From the NCBI GenBank assembly GCA_025093555.1, contig JAIWNF010000025.1, positions 248,001 to 312,000 on the forward strand: a DNA stretch of 64,000 nucleotides, in the 5' to 3' direction. Origin of the DNA: Circinella umbellata (Eukaryota > Mucoromycota > Mucoromycetes > Mucorales > Lichtheimiaceae). The position numbers and the translations under genes are program-made. The notes below the pieces were generated by a model. The model did not search any database. It was not told where the DNA came from and was given only the letters and a program-made list of their open reading frames with translations. Below, in pieces: positions 1 to 11,700 of the stretch; the stretch's first letter is position 1; each line of letters opens with the position of its first letter.

Positions 1-1254
1 ACAAAGGTTTATGTACTTTTTTTTTACGTAACTAAAATTGGAATCTTGTTATTGTTGTTTATATAAATGATATAGGAATTCAAACATATAGAAACAACAA
101 TTCTATTACCTTAAAAGTGGAAATGCGTCATTATGCAATCATTCGAAAAATATCTACCCCTCTCTTTCTTTCTCAATTTTACTACTCCCTCTTCCACAGA
201 TCTTCACCCCTCTAATATATTATGCAATTTCAGTTGGATCGCCAAATTGCGCGGGTAAATATATATAATATAATATACAATATACAATATATTGATTATT
301 AATTAATATTGGTTACAACGTTGGAAGTTAAATTTGGCCACGCAAAATGAATATGAGCCATATGCAATAATTTGATAATAGGCTACTATGTTCAAAAGAG
401 TTTCAGCAACTAATTAATAAAAATAAAAAGGTACATAGCGAAAGAGAGTTTAGAAAGGAACAACGCTGGAAGCTACGTAATATACGTAGTATTTCTTTTT
501 TTTATAGGTCGAATATAACCTTTGCAGCTTCAAAATAATATATAAAATAAAATAATGATATCGTGCTTATTATTCTGGACTTCATAAGAAACAGAGACAA
601 ATAAAGACACTAATCTCGGTTCTTCATGCATATGTGCGTTTTAAACTCCCACACCTTCAATACTTCATGTGACTATGAATTTTATTCATGGAGATAATAC
701 GTATGACTTTATTCATAATGTTAATAAAAGGTAGTTTTACTACTGAAATATATTCTCAAGAGAACTAAAGTTGGGGGTCCTTAGAATTTATTAAGCCTAA
801 CAAAATGTAAAACGAGCCACTACAAAACGTATTATCAAATCTGGCTACCTACTGAAAACCAAATCTTTTACGTAAGCTCGTGTTTGAGAACGAAATATTC
901 GGAAACTCAATGAAGAAGTAATATTATATAGTTTGAGCCATATCCTAATTATTCACCATGTTTCTTTTTATCTCAATAAATTGTACGATTTAAGTTTAAC
1001 CCCACATCGTGCTTCAGCTTCAAATACAAAACGTTCAAATACAAAATCATATGATACGTACAAAGAAAGACAAAGAAACAAAAGGTATATTTGCGCTCGT
1101 TTCTTATCTTTTTTTTTTGTTACTGTCGTTTCAAGTGGGCATGCAACAGCATTATGGTAGTTGATCTGACTGGTACACACTTGGTCATAACTTGGAACAG
1201 TTACGATTAAAATTATTTATATTTTATTGAGCTTTTTTCGCCTTGGAACAGTTA
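1..1254. other. AT-rich noncoding stretch
   Basis: No open frame here looks like an exon: frames are short, low in complexity and lack flanking splice signals. The stretch is rich in poly-A/T runs and TATA-like words. It ends at the left terminus of a short inverted-repeat element. Confidence 0.6.
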
Positions 1255-1590
1255 CAGTCAACCCCCGGTTTTTGCACGCCTGAGATTTTCCTGATTTTTT
1301 TTTTTTTTTTGTTGCAAGAACCGAAGACTTGCAACAAACGAAACTTTAACTACATCAATTATTCTTTTGCTGGCCTTTTGGGTTTATTTCCATATTTGGA
1401 TAAAGATTCATAAGAATAATATACACAATTATTAAATTATAGTATGATTAACTCCTGATTAGCGTAACTCGCCCAAAAACCTTGACAGAAGTTACAAGTT
1501 GTGATTTTAATAACTATTTTAAAATTTCCAAAAACGAACCGTGCAGAACCAGGAGACTATTAGTAAAAGCGGGGGGGGGGAGGCTGACTG
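1255..1590. mobile_element. Short TIR element (MITE), TA-flanked
   Basis: The left end reads CAGTCAACCCCCGGTTTTTG. The right end, read on the minus strand, starts CAGTCAGCC followed by a long C run and then GCTTTTAC. Both ends are directly flanked by TA (1253-1254 and 1591-1592), the target-site signature of Tc1/mariner-like elements. At 336 bp with no coding frame it can only be non-autonomous. The C/G run inside the right terminus has probably expanded. Assignment to Tc1/mariner or pogo is inference from the TA duplication and CAG termini. Confidence 0.6.
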
Positions 1591-1592
1591 TA

Positions 1593-2478
1593 TCTGACAA
1601 AAAAATCAAACGTTGACAGTAATATTTTTTTTATAAGTGAAAGCAAACACGCTTTTCTTATACGTAAAGCTTTTTTTTGTTCGATTTCGCCTAACAAAGT
1701 TATTTTTTTTTGGCCAAATTGTACTATTAGTTTGAGCAAAAATATGGTTTTAGACATGACTGACAAATCCCGAGAGTCAGATATACTAAAATTACATATC
1801 ACAATGGATAAACTTAAGAAATACAAATACAGTAAATTGGTTGAAAAAAGAACAGTGGCAGGAAGCAGCCAAGAAATTGAAAAGTGGATTGTAGATGTAG
1901 GATGTGTGTGTGCGTGTGGGGGGGGATAGTGTGTCAGCTGCTATTTATGTTTCTGTGGCGTTACTGCTGTACATGCTGTGCTGGTGATAGAATTACTAAG
2001 CAGCAGCGTATTTTATTTTATCTGCAGATCAACTCTTCGTTCCTAGCTAAAAAAAAGTGTTCTCAAACCATTGACATTGTTGATATTAAGAATTTGCGTG
2101 CATCCGTACGTAAAAGGAGGAAGCTCAGCTAAAAAAAATATACACACAGATCTAAATTGAAGGGAAAAGAAGGGAATGGGATAAAGCTTTTTTTAATTAG
2201 ATATAACACTTATACTTTTTTCTTTTCTGTCAAAAGTATGGATTTCCATGCGTACAAACAGCATCAACTGTATCCGGTGATTTATATTTGTATTTACATA
2301 AATATATGCATATCCCAATAAAAGAGGAGACACGGTTCCATTTGATTGTACGGATGGAAATTTCCCGTTTCGATTGGATGTACGTACGGATGATACTGGA
2401 AGCTGAAAAAAAAACCAGTACAGGCAGCAACGGCAGAAATAGCCAGCCATTCACGAACCATTGCATCAAAATTATATA
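1593..2478. other. Noncoding stretch
   Basis: AT-rich with scattered G- and T-rich runs. Several 60-100 codon open frames exist on both strands around 1.7-2.6 kb but overlap each other, have no splice context and no recognisable domain. I see no supported gene. Confidence 0.5.
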
Positions 2479-3103
2479 ATGATAAACTCAAATTGTACTG
2501 GCTGCGAAGCATCAGTATTAAAATGCAAAACAAAAGGTAATTACAATATCGTAGAAACCTATGATTATGTTGGTAGGTTACACACTGCTTAAAGGCCGGG
2601 CTTCCAAATGCCACCAGAATGCATTGTTGAAAAAGCTTGACAAGATGTTCATATTCCTATTGTACTAGTATCAGGATTATCCGTTACCATTCGTACATTA
2701 TCTTTGACTGATAAAAAGTTTTACTTGTTACAAGAAATGGCAAAGTTCACGTTCCCTCGTACACTTAAAGATATTCGTAAGGGTGGTATTGACAAGGTGT
2801 TTGGTGGATTAAACAATTGAAGGTAAGTATCTACAACATTCTATATATTTCATTTTTTGAAAAAAAGAGTCTCAGGGAGAAATTATACTAAATTTTTATA
2901 TGGGGATAATCTCCCCCCCCCACCAAGTGGGGGATTTCTCGGATAGGAATGTTGGTCGAAACTTAAAAAAACGTCATCAACAAAGATACTGTCTCTGTAA
3001 GACTCAATACAAAGCTTGGTTCAAGCAATCGCTGACGCTTTGGGATCGTTGTTTGGCAGGTGAAAAAGAATTATGGACATGGTTAATTTTTCAGTGCATT
3101 TAG
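2479..3103 (+). pseudogene. Broken gene of unknown family
   Basis: One reading frame starting with ATG at 2479 runs to 2820 and has protein-like composition, for example a CTGC pair near the start and the phrases IPIVLVSGLSV and KFTFPRTLKDI. It is interrupted by in-frame stops at 2590 and 2638 and ends at 2818. A GTAAGT follows at once (2823). Then comes a further protein-like block (about 2940-3103) containing NLKKRHQQRY and WFKQSLTLWDRC, ending in a stop. The simplest reading is a decayed two-exon gene. I do not recognise the family; it could be an old transposon-derived gene or a lineage-specific fungal gene. Strand and extent are reasonably supported, function is not. Confidence 0.45.
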
Positions 3104-3342
3104 TGATTCCCTATAGAAACATATCAGTTGTGTTGGACTTTTTTTTTCCTCATCAAAATAAAAAATAAAATAACATGTATCATGTTCCAATTGAATCCTA
3201 CTCGTTTTTATTAATTAGTTGGTGGAACTCTTTTGAAGATAGGTTAATATTAAATTGCATAGCTCATTTTTGCAGCGCGAACACAATGTTGGCCCAACTT
3301 CATATGATGTCTCACTTACAAAACCATAGCAAAATTTAACTT

Positions 3343-4810
3343 TCAAAGCTGTATAATAATATTCTTTTCATGTAATAAGTTAGCAATAGAACAAAATACA
3401 TCAGTCGAAATATCTTCCGGTCGAGCTTTAAAGTCTATTAATGTTTCCAACTCATCTAAAATAGCTTTCACTTCAGGGATTTGTTTTGCAAGTTGTCTAC
3501 CAAAGATTAAAAATAAATTAATTTAGTTATATCATCAGCATGATAAAATCCATGAAACATGATTAGATATATCTTACTTTGTGCTATGACCCACGGTTTT
3601 CCGTCGCTTAGTAAAATAATATCGTACAATATCCTCAAGTGATTTATATGAATCCCTCTTTAACACCAAGGCTCCTTCTCGTGGTTTAAGTTGAACTACG
3701 GATGCATCCACCTGTATAGATACTCAATCAATTAGCATGTTATACATTATACATAATCCAACATTAGTTATATCTATCTATGTCTACCTTTGGTCTTGGA
3801 ACAAAAACAGTAGAAGGAACAGTATATACAGTATTGACTTGACATAAACTTTGTGCCATAATAGATAATCGACCACGTTGTGCTGTGGATGGCTTAGCAG
3901 ATAATCGCTACATATATATAATCCATACCTTTTAGAATTTTTGGTTTCTTTGCCTTTCTTTCATTCACAAATAAGTAGATATATATATATAGATATTCAT
4001 CTTCATCAAATAATTAATTACCTCACCAACTTCCTTTTGAAACATTAAAGTCATCCAAACATCACCTAATCCAAATAAACCTTGCTGACCTGCAGATTGA
4101 TGCAACCATTGCATCAATAAAGGTGATGCCACATTAAAAGGTAAGTTACCCATGATATGCATGGGTTCTTCATTTTGTTCTTTTTTCCAAGATGTAGATC
4201 CGAGAATGTCTTGATATTCGACTTGTAATGCATTGCCTTGAATTATTCGGAATCGACCTTGTGTTGCTTCTGAGAGTTGCTAAATATCCAAAATTTAATC
4301 CAAGTTCGTAAGTTTTAATATTTATTTATTTTGCCCCAAATAAGCTTACTGTTAATGTTGGTATAAATCGATCATCTTTTTCTATAGCAACAACATGCTT
4401 TGCTCCACTATCTAAAATTGAACGTGTCAAAAGTCCAGGTCCTGATATATCAAAGAAAAAACATCCAATAAATATTGATAACTATAGTAATGGCAACTGG
4501 TTGTTATAGGATCTGTGCTTTTTTTTTACACCTGTTCGTATTATTATTATTTACCAGGACCAATTTCGATAACAAGAGGTGTCTGATTCGATAATTGGGC
4601 AGATCGAACAATCTTGTCTGTTTATTAAAACCCTTTCATTCCATTAACATACATGTTTGAAAAAAACTAGTTAAGAAAATTGAAATATATTATGTTACCA
4701 GTAATATTTTTATCGAGTATAAAATTTTGACTAAGTTGTGATTTGGCTGATAAACCATAAAGTTTGACAATTTCGCGCACGGAAGGTAAGCGCGGAAGCG
4801 TCGTTATCAT
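3343..4810 (-). CDS. Mitochondrial rRNA adenine dimethyltransferase / TFB1M-type protein
   Basis: Seven exons (4810-4699, 4617-4555, 4441-4350, 4279-4022, 3907-3788, 3711-3578, 3496-3343) join in phase to a 310-residue protein. The start is the first ATG of the open frame. It belongs to the KsgA/Dim1/TFB1M family, SAM-dependent enzymes that dimethylate two adenines near the 3' end of small-subunit rRNA; mitochondrial members also serve as transcription factors. Visible signatures are SQNFILDKNI near residue 30, the SAM loop EIGPGPGLLTRSIL near residue 55, the acidic strand VVAIEKDDRF, and the catalytic NLPFNVASPLL. The intact NLPF motif suggests an active methylase, unlike yeast Mtf1. Other family members (nuclear Dim1) are possible, but NLPFNVASPLL resembles TFB1M more. 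It is divergent from a small gene whose coding region begins within about 70 bp. Confidence 0.85.
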
Positions 4811-4875
4811 TATGTTTTTATATGTACAATATACAGAGTTGAAAAGTTTAATTTAGTCAAAAACAATTAAAGATT

Positions 4876-5191
4876 TTGACACTTCCAAATTGGGCTATCA
4901 ATCCGACGGATTTTGAAATTGAGACATATCAAAGACTTCAAACATGCGAAGTATTGTATACTTTTATTGTTTCCATGGGAAATGATATCACTGCCAATAA
5001 TAGTAATCCTCTTATCGTTAATGAAAGAAGTTTAAAACTATATGAAATGAGAAGGCGTTACAAATATTCATGTAAGCACAAAAAAAAAAGCTAGTTGTTT
5101 GGTTATTTCAGGTAACCTCACAGTCCAGTTCTCACTTGAGGAGCCAACTACTCCAGAATTGTTGCAGTTGAAAATATTATTTTTAATTTAA
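4876..5191 (+). CDS. Small two-exon gene, unknown function, 5' end unresolved
   Basis: The frame is open from about 4852. It runs through 5071, has a good donor (GTAAGC at 5072) and an acceptor ending at 5111, and continues in phase to a TAA at 5189-5191. Splicing removes a short intron containing a stop and gives a tail with LTVQFSLEEPTTPELLQLK. The first ATG in frame is at 4975; residues before it (PNWAINPTDFEIETYQRL) look genuine. The true start is therefore either non-AUG or in an upstream exon joined near the AG at 4855-4856. I do not recognise the family. It lies head to head with the mitochondrial dimethylase gene, so the two probably share a very compact bidirectional promoter. Confidence 0.4.
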
Positions 5192-5671
5192 AGTCATCAT
5201 ATCATATACCTAAACGTTAAGAAGAACCCCATCATATCCTATCTAGAAAAGTAATCATCCGCAAACAAAGGTCGTCGGTCATATTACTATTACATTTATA
5301 AAAGTAATTATCGAAAAAAAGGTTGTCGTATATCTACAGTATTTTGAGATTTCTTCTATCATAGTTTATTTATTTACATATGCTTCTGTTCCATCTTTAA
5401 CAGTTTACACTAATTACTATGACATTTTGTATTTATATTTCACTTATGCAATTAATGTCTTTCCAGCCATAATATTTGAGTGCTATTATATAGCTCACTA
5501 TCAACTTCCAACGCTGTAATGTTGTCAAATAATAGTAATTATAAAATTTCAACTGAAGCATAAAAGCTTTATATGCCTTGTACGTACTGGGAATACAATA
5601 ACAGAAAATATATTAACTTCTCTTACAACTACGTATATAGTTCTTTCAGTCCTAAATAAAATAAAAAATGT
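5192..5671. other. Intergenic, no gene seen
   Basis: AT-rich gap between two genes that converge on it. It holds two similar short direct words (AGTAATCATC/AAGTAATTATC followed by AAAGGTCGTC/AAAGGTTGTC near 5250 and 5300). No coding frame is supported. Confidence 0.5.
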
Positions 5672-7263
5672 CTATGCTTGTATTTGTTCCTGTTCTTTTT
5701 CTTCTTGTGAACTATTATTACTTGGTATAAACTCAAAAGCTTCTTGTTCACTCTTGGTAGCCAATGATTGAAGCATTTCATTTCGAAGTGTATGGTCACG
5801 TTTTATTTCAATTAAAACTTGATGTACTTGAGCTTCAATTAACATACGAATATTTTGTGTTGATTTATTGGATCCCCGGGAAGCCACAGTAACTAACACA
5901 GCTCCTACTGCAGCTGCTGCACCACCTGTCAAAATCGTAGCACTTCCAAGAGCAATTCCACCTAATGCTGAAAGCCCACCCACAATACCGATACCCCTAA
6001 TAACAAATCACATAATTTTTTGGTTTTTACCAGTAAGCTGTGAATAATTGTAATAATAATAAGATTCTTTCTTTGTTTATCTCACTCATCTATGAGAACT
6101 ATCAAAGTTTCAAATGACTATTCTTGTCTTTTTAACATACCATCCGGCAGTTTCAATTTTTTTCTCTCGTCTTGAATCCAATCGATATAAACAATCTACA
6201 AGTTGTCTTAATCGTTTCATATCATCCAATATTAATTCGGGAACTGGATCATCCATTTTTTTACGTTCCTCACTCCAAATTTTGGTACTGCGTAAATTTG
6301 ATTCCACGTGTTCCAATAATAATTCCACTTGATTTTGTAATGTAATATCACCATATCCAACGCTTGCTTGATATGTTGAATAGATGGAAAAAGTCAAGGC
6401 ACCGATGGCTGCTGCTGATTTCACTGCCGTACTAGTAGTGGTAGAATTGTTATTGACTTGTTGGTTTACTTCTTTAATATCACTGTCTTTTTCTTTTCCA
6501 TTTTTCATACTTGATGTTTGGTCTTTTTCGGTCTTTTTCGGTTTTTCATTATCTGTTTTATTTGGTGTACTAAAGTTTGTAAAGGAACTGGATTCTTGAT
6601 TGAATTCAGTTTGTCGTGGTGTCCAATAATAAGAAGATGATGATTGATTGTTGTTTCGTTGTTTCTCTTTCTGTTTCTCTTGTTTCTTGTCACTGTTTCT
6701 GTTTTGATGTTTTGCTGACAGTGCAACATATTCAATACAACAATCTGCTAAAAATCGAGCAAATCCTGCAGCATATTGAATATAATTGGTATTATTCATA
6801 GTACTCTTAGTGTCATTTTTGTCATTTTTTTGTTTAGATACTGATTCGTTCATAAACTCGAAAGATTGATCTTTTGTTGGTTGAATAGGTTCTTGTTCCT
6901 AGAATTAACATATCATTTTTTTTTTTAATTTTTATTTCTCATACTACAAGTGAGTGTGGGAAGGGATAAAAAATAAAACATGTTTTCAATATGTTTATAT
7001 AAATAAAAAGTAGTTACCTTTATATCTTTTGGTAAGTTTTGAAGAATATGAGGAGTAAATTCGAGTAAGGTACGAATGGGTGTCGAGAAGTCATTGACAT
7101 TACTATTATAAAGTTCGCTCGGAAAATGATAATCGTCAAAAAAGATCTACATTATAAATTACATTAATTGTACAATTAAACAATAAATTATTCCATATTC
7201 GAGTTTAGAGTAGCAAAATGAAATATTGTCATTTTATGCATATTGTAAACCTACAGAAGCCAT
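5672..7263 (-). CDS. Unknown protein with glycine-rich membrane hairpin
   Basis: Four exons (7263-7255, 7146-7018, 6898-6141, 5996-5672) give 406 residues. The first coding exon is only nine bases (M-A-S). The second (FFDDYHFPSELYN) and the start of the third are followed by a polar region rich in N, K, Q, S and T (about residues 50-170). A predicted helical region follows (LLLEHVESNLRS; LILDDMKRLRQLVDCLYRL). Near residue 300 there is a glycine-zipper stretch of about 35 residues (GIGIVGGLSALGGIALGSA, then ILTGGAAAAVGAVLVTVA) that could form a membrane hairpin. The tail has charged helices (LIEAQVHQVLIEIKRDH) and ends in a Q/E-rich segment. I do not recognise the family. The intron at 6140-5997 falls exactly at the start of the hairpin. 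Confidence 0.7.
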
Positions 7264-7977
7264 AGCGTATTATTAAATACTATTATTACTTTATTTATTA
7301 TGCGTTAATAAAAAAGAGAGACAAGAATTAATTTGGCGCTTGATTTTAGGTTACAATTTATATTTCTTACTCTCCTGTATCCTTTTAAACGAGCATCTTT
7401 TTAGATGTTACCATTGTTGAAATACTAATAAAAGAAAAACGCATGCAATTATTCGATTCTTAAAATATCTAGCCAATGTTTTGTGATCTATCGTATATTG
7501 TTTTTTCATGTGAGGTTATATCTTATTCTCTAATGAAGTGCCGTTAGCGAAAATATGATATCTGTAGTGGTTCCTTTTTGGAGAAGAGCTATTTTAATCC
7601 GTTGATGTGTTACAGTATTTATAGAGTACGTATCTATTTACGCTAATCCCAATACCTAGAGTAATAGAGTATCTCTTATCATTATCTTTATACGATTGAA
7701 TTTTATCACAAACAAACAAAGAAAGAAAAGTAATAATGATTTGGCTCTTGTTGTTTTTGATGTTGTTTAATATATTTTCATGAGACAAAAGAGAAATAAG
7801 ATAATTCACATATAATGATAAGGAATGGGAATGAATGTTATTTTTTTAAGAATAAAAAGAGAAATAATAAGAAACGCAAGAATGAAAAAGAAATGTAATC
7901 CAAAACGTATTAACTGCTACTAACTAGCTATTATCAAGCATAAACAAATGAATATGTTTATTTTTTTTGTCAGTATT
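7264..7977. other. Intergenic and probable promoter region
   Basis: Upstream of the glycine-hairpin gene and downstream of the Yra1-type gene, both on the minus strand. The open frame at 7594-7809 is low in complexity and lacks splice or domain support. No other structure is seen. Confidence 0.5.
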
Positions 7978-9473
7978 TTAGTATCGTCGTGTAGGTTGGA
8001 AAAATTGTTGCTGCTGCTGTTGTTGTGGTGGTTGCGTACTCAAAATTTGGTCTGAATACATTTTTCCAGATGCCCTAATAACAATCAATCAATATATAAT
8101 ATAATTAGCGTTAATTCTTTTTTTTTCGTTTTACATAATGCATATCTATTGCTCTTCCTTTTTTTTAAATCATCCTACCCATCTTGTTCAAACAAAGAAA
8201 AAATACTTACGCAGAAGTATAACCGGATCGAGTCGGTGCAATTACTGATCGCAAAGTTTGTGAAGCAAAATTTGCAGGGCTAACAGAAGCCGAATGTTGT
8301 GGTGGAGCCATAGATTGAAGCGAAGATGTTGGAGGTCGAGTACGAAGTACGGCACGTAAAACACGACCATCTGCCACTTCATTATCCAATTTCGATATAC
8401 AATCCAATGCTGATGCTTTATTACCGAATTCAATTTCTGCTTCACCAAAAGATCGGCCTGAATGGTCTACAAGTACATCACAACGTACAACTTGACCAAA
8501 TTGCTGACACGCCGTCTAATAGAAATATGAACCAAAGATCCAACCATTTATAATTGAAGTCAATATATTATCTTATCTACTTTTTTTTTTCATTTTCCTG
8601 TATCCATACAACAACTGTTTCCGATTTCCACAAAGATTTTCTTTTGCTTTTGTTAGATCCTTTACCTTGACATCCTCTGCATTGGCACCAGGATCCAAGT
8701 TACTTATAACAACAATGCTAGGTCCTGATTCTCCTCGGATAGACATACCACTATTGATTCCACTCGATAATCCACGGATGTTAAAGTTGGTATTACCAAT
8801 TGAATTATTACTGTTAGCGTTGTTGCTATTATTATTGTTGCCAGCAAAAAAACCTGTAGGTCTAGTAGATGCCGATACTTCGTCTTTTCTTCCACGACTC
8901 ACAGATTTGGTAATAACGATCTTTGACGGATCTGCTGCACTTTTGATCCGATTGGGTAATGAAGCTGTAGAAATCGATTTCTTTGTGACGAACTATTCGC
9001 ATAAAAAAAAACATCGTTTAGTTATATACTGAAATTAGATAAAGCGTGTTCAAATTTCTATTTAGAATTCAAGTTGAAAAAAAAAACATATTATGATTAC
9101 TTACCCCTCCTCGTGGAGTTGAAGTCAAGCTTGTACGTTGTAAAATAGATGAATTCCCAACAACTTTAGGTCTTGATTGAATTCCATGTCTTGTCGTGAT
9201 TAAACTTCGTGCTTGCTGTGTTGCTGGTCGTCGTCGATTATAATTATCATTTTTATTGATGGAACGATTGAATGTTGAAGTTGAACGACGCGAAGAGGAA
9301 GAAGAAGAAGAAGAATAGCGTTGATTTTGCGATTGTTGACGACGTGAAGAAGTAGAAGGAGAAGAACGATGAGTTTGTGTGTTATGTTGTCTCTTATGCT
9401 GTGGTTTATGTTGTTTCTTATTCTTGATGATGTCATCAAGAGAAGAATCTAAATCCATTGCACTTGATCCCAT
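7978..9473 (-). CDS. mRNA export adaptor, Yra1/ALYREF family
   Basis: Four exons (9473-9105, 8992-8666, 8515-8211, 8074-7978) give 365 residues. REF/ALY proteins bind mRNA and hand it from the UAP56/Sub2 helicase to the Mex67 export receptor in the nucleus. The N-terminal box MDLDSSLDDIIKNKK is the UAP56-binding motif. It is followed by an R/S/Q/H-rich spacer and one RRM near residues 210-285, with RNP2 IVVISNL and a second strand SFGEAEIEF. The C-terminus is Q-rich and ends RRY. The second copy of the UAP56-binding box usual at the C-terminus of the family is not visible. The start is the ATG five codons before MDLDSS; the internal Met is an equally plausible start. Confidence 0.85.
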
Positions 9474-10281
9474 TTTTATTATTGTTCTCGTTTAGATTTG
9501 AGGATCCAAAACGTTGAAGGAAAAAAAAAAAAAGAAAGAGAAAAGGTTTTTTTTTCTTAAGACAGAGGAGGATTATTTACAGTAACCCAAATTTCCTGGT
9601 TTGCTTGGCAACAACCCAGCTCGCCTCAAATAATGAAATTATATCAATTGGATATGAGAAAAATACAACAATTTGAACTTTGTGGACATTTTGTCACTGT
9701 TGATCTAGAAAGCATTATTTAATAGTCATCTTTAGTGGCTCGGTATTATTAATCAGATCCACTAGTTCTTTTTATATGTTTCTTTTGTTATACTTTATAA
9801 GTCTTTAATTGTAATGTATATCAACCTGTGATAATAGATGTGCATATAGTATGATTGATGGTGTCATCGGGATTAAGGGCTTTCATAAAGCTTTCAGGAA
9901 AACTTTAAAGGACTAACTACTTCTTACGAGTTAATACGTAATAGTTTTTGACATCTTTATATATAATCCTCGGCAAGTGAGGTAATGTCGTATTTTTGAT
10001 ATTATTTGGAAGAATATACCTGATCGTTAATTTGATTACAGAATACCACGTAAGCAAACATCTTGTCGCATTCATGGAGTCATTGAAATCATAAAATTTT
10101 TTAAAAAATAGCTTTATACTATAAGACATACATATAGTATATGTTTTGTTTGTTTATAATATTTATATATGTAGCATGTTGATAAATAAAGTAGATAAAG
10201 GATCATAAACACCCTAATATTAACTGTAATGATTACAATGTAGTATCTAAGTAATGAGTTTATCAATGTAAAAATACTATA
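9474..10281. other. Intergenic region
   Basis: Promoter side of the Yra1-type gene plus downstream flank of a decayed F-box/LRR gene. A pyrimidine/purine-rich block sits at 9490-9560. No supported gene. Confidence 0.5.
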
Positions 10282-11700
10282 TTAAATGTGTTCTTCAAGT
10301 TTAAGTTGGACATACTGACGACTAGCAGGAGTCAATTTACTACAAAAGGGAATAAAAAGATCTGGTGGGGGCCAATTAAGCAACATTCTATCCACAAGCA
10401 TTTTTATTCCTACGTATGTCCGTAATACTAATATTGTTATTGATCACTAGTGTTTTCAAAGATTTAACATCTCCAAGAGAAGGTAGTACGCTACATATCA
10501 TCTAATGAGTATGTAAAGTTATATAGTTCCAAGTGTTGAAGTAATGGGTAACATTACCTTAAATCATCAATAAATTGGAGCAGGCCGCGTTGAGTAACAG
10601 TGAAATCTGGAGCGTCGTTTTCCTTGAAAGATACCGGATGTCCAGAATATAGTGTCAATTTTTTCAAAGAATTGAAACTTGCAATTACTTGTAGCACAGG
10701 ATCAGACAATAACACACCAGTCATTGAAAATTCTAGTAGTTCAGGTAACCTACCTATCAAATGACCGACATTTCCAAGAAAAGAAGGGTCACTGTTAACA
10801 GGAAAATCTCGATAAGGAACCAGTTTTGTGCTTTCAACATATAAATTGAATATTTTGAGACATTATAATTAACTGAGAGTGACAGTGAAATCGTTATTAA
10901 ATAATGCTACAGGAATTGACAGATCTAGATCTTGTAAAACGTCGCGATGCGTATCCAAGAATTGACACAGTGCTAGGTCATTAATGGTTTTCATTTCCAA
11001 TTTGAGTTTATGTAGACACGGAAACTCAATTAGCGAAAGAGCCATCCATCGATCGGTGTAGAAATATCGAGTCATGGTTGATTGGTCGATTTCTAAAAAT
11101 CCAAAGTATCTTTTATTTTCTGCAGCAAAGGTATAATTGAAGTGACTTCATTTGGAACACGATCATTGTTGTGACCAAACTGAAGCTGCTATAATCTTCT
11201 TGATGAACTTTGAGCTTGATGATGTCGACCACTTATTCTGGTGCTATTGGCACAAGCATAACTTCTCCAGTGAAGAACTGAAGATCTAGACAAGATAATG
11301 TTGGACATTGGTCAAGTAGTCTAATGAGGTCAAAATTATCATTATCTCATCATATATGTATGATGGAGAGGCAGCAAGTTGTAATATATGTGGACTCGGA
11401 CAACGTGATAAAAGGGAGCCAATTTGGTGTAATCTGAATGTAAATTCAGCTATTGGGTGTATAAGTCGTGGAAAAAGTGATCTAGTAGTACTGTTCATGT
11501 GGTATTCTCGTTGGTGTTGGTGTTGGTGTTGTTCGTTTTTTGTCTTAGTAGGAATAGTCGCCAGCTGTGTCAATCCTAGGCCTAGTGCACGTTCAAAAGC
11601 CGAATACTGGATAAATTCTTGTTGAACGTTTAGCAACGTAAGTGCAAGAAGATCATTGCTAACAGCTTACAATATATCCAATGAATAATTTTTCGTTTCT
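10282..11700 (-). pseudogene. Decayed F-box/LRR protein gene
   Basis: Read on the minus strand, the region carries an F-box-like start (SNDLLALTLLNVQQEF near 11660-11610) and then leucine-rich blocks: CPTLSCLDLQFF, FPCLHKLKLEMKTINDLALCQF, LPELLEFSMTGVLL, FNSLKKLTLYSG. It ends ASRQYVQLKLEEHI-stop. The blocks are in different frames. Frameshifts occur near 11330, 11150, 11097 and 10415, and in-frame stops near 11235 and 10863. One intron (about 10557-10485) still looks functional. F-box/LRR proteins are substrate receptors of SCF ubiquitin ligases and are amplified in Mucorales. Several independent lesions make sequencing error an unlikely sole explanation. Confidence 0.65.

Noticed and set aside
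933..1180. Overlapping short frames on both strands
   Set aside because: Neither has exon-like context or a recognisable motif.
7594..7809. 71-codon minus-strand frame
   Set aside because: AT-driven composition and no splice or family support; lies in a promoter-sized gap.
11356..11625. 89-codon plus-strand frame
   Set aside because: Antisense to leucine-rich blocks of the F-box/LRR pseudogene.
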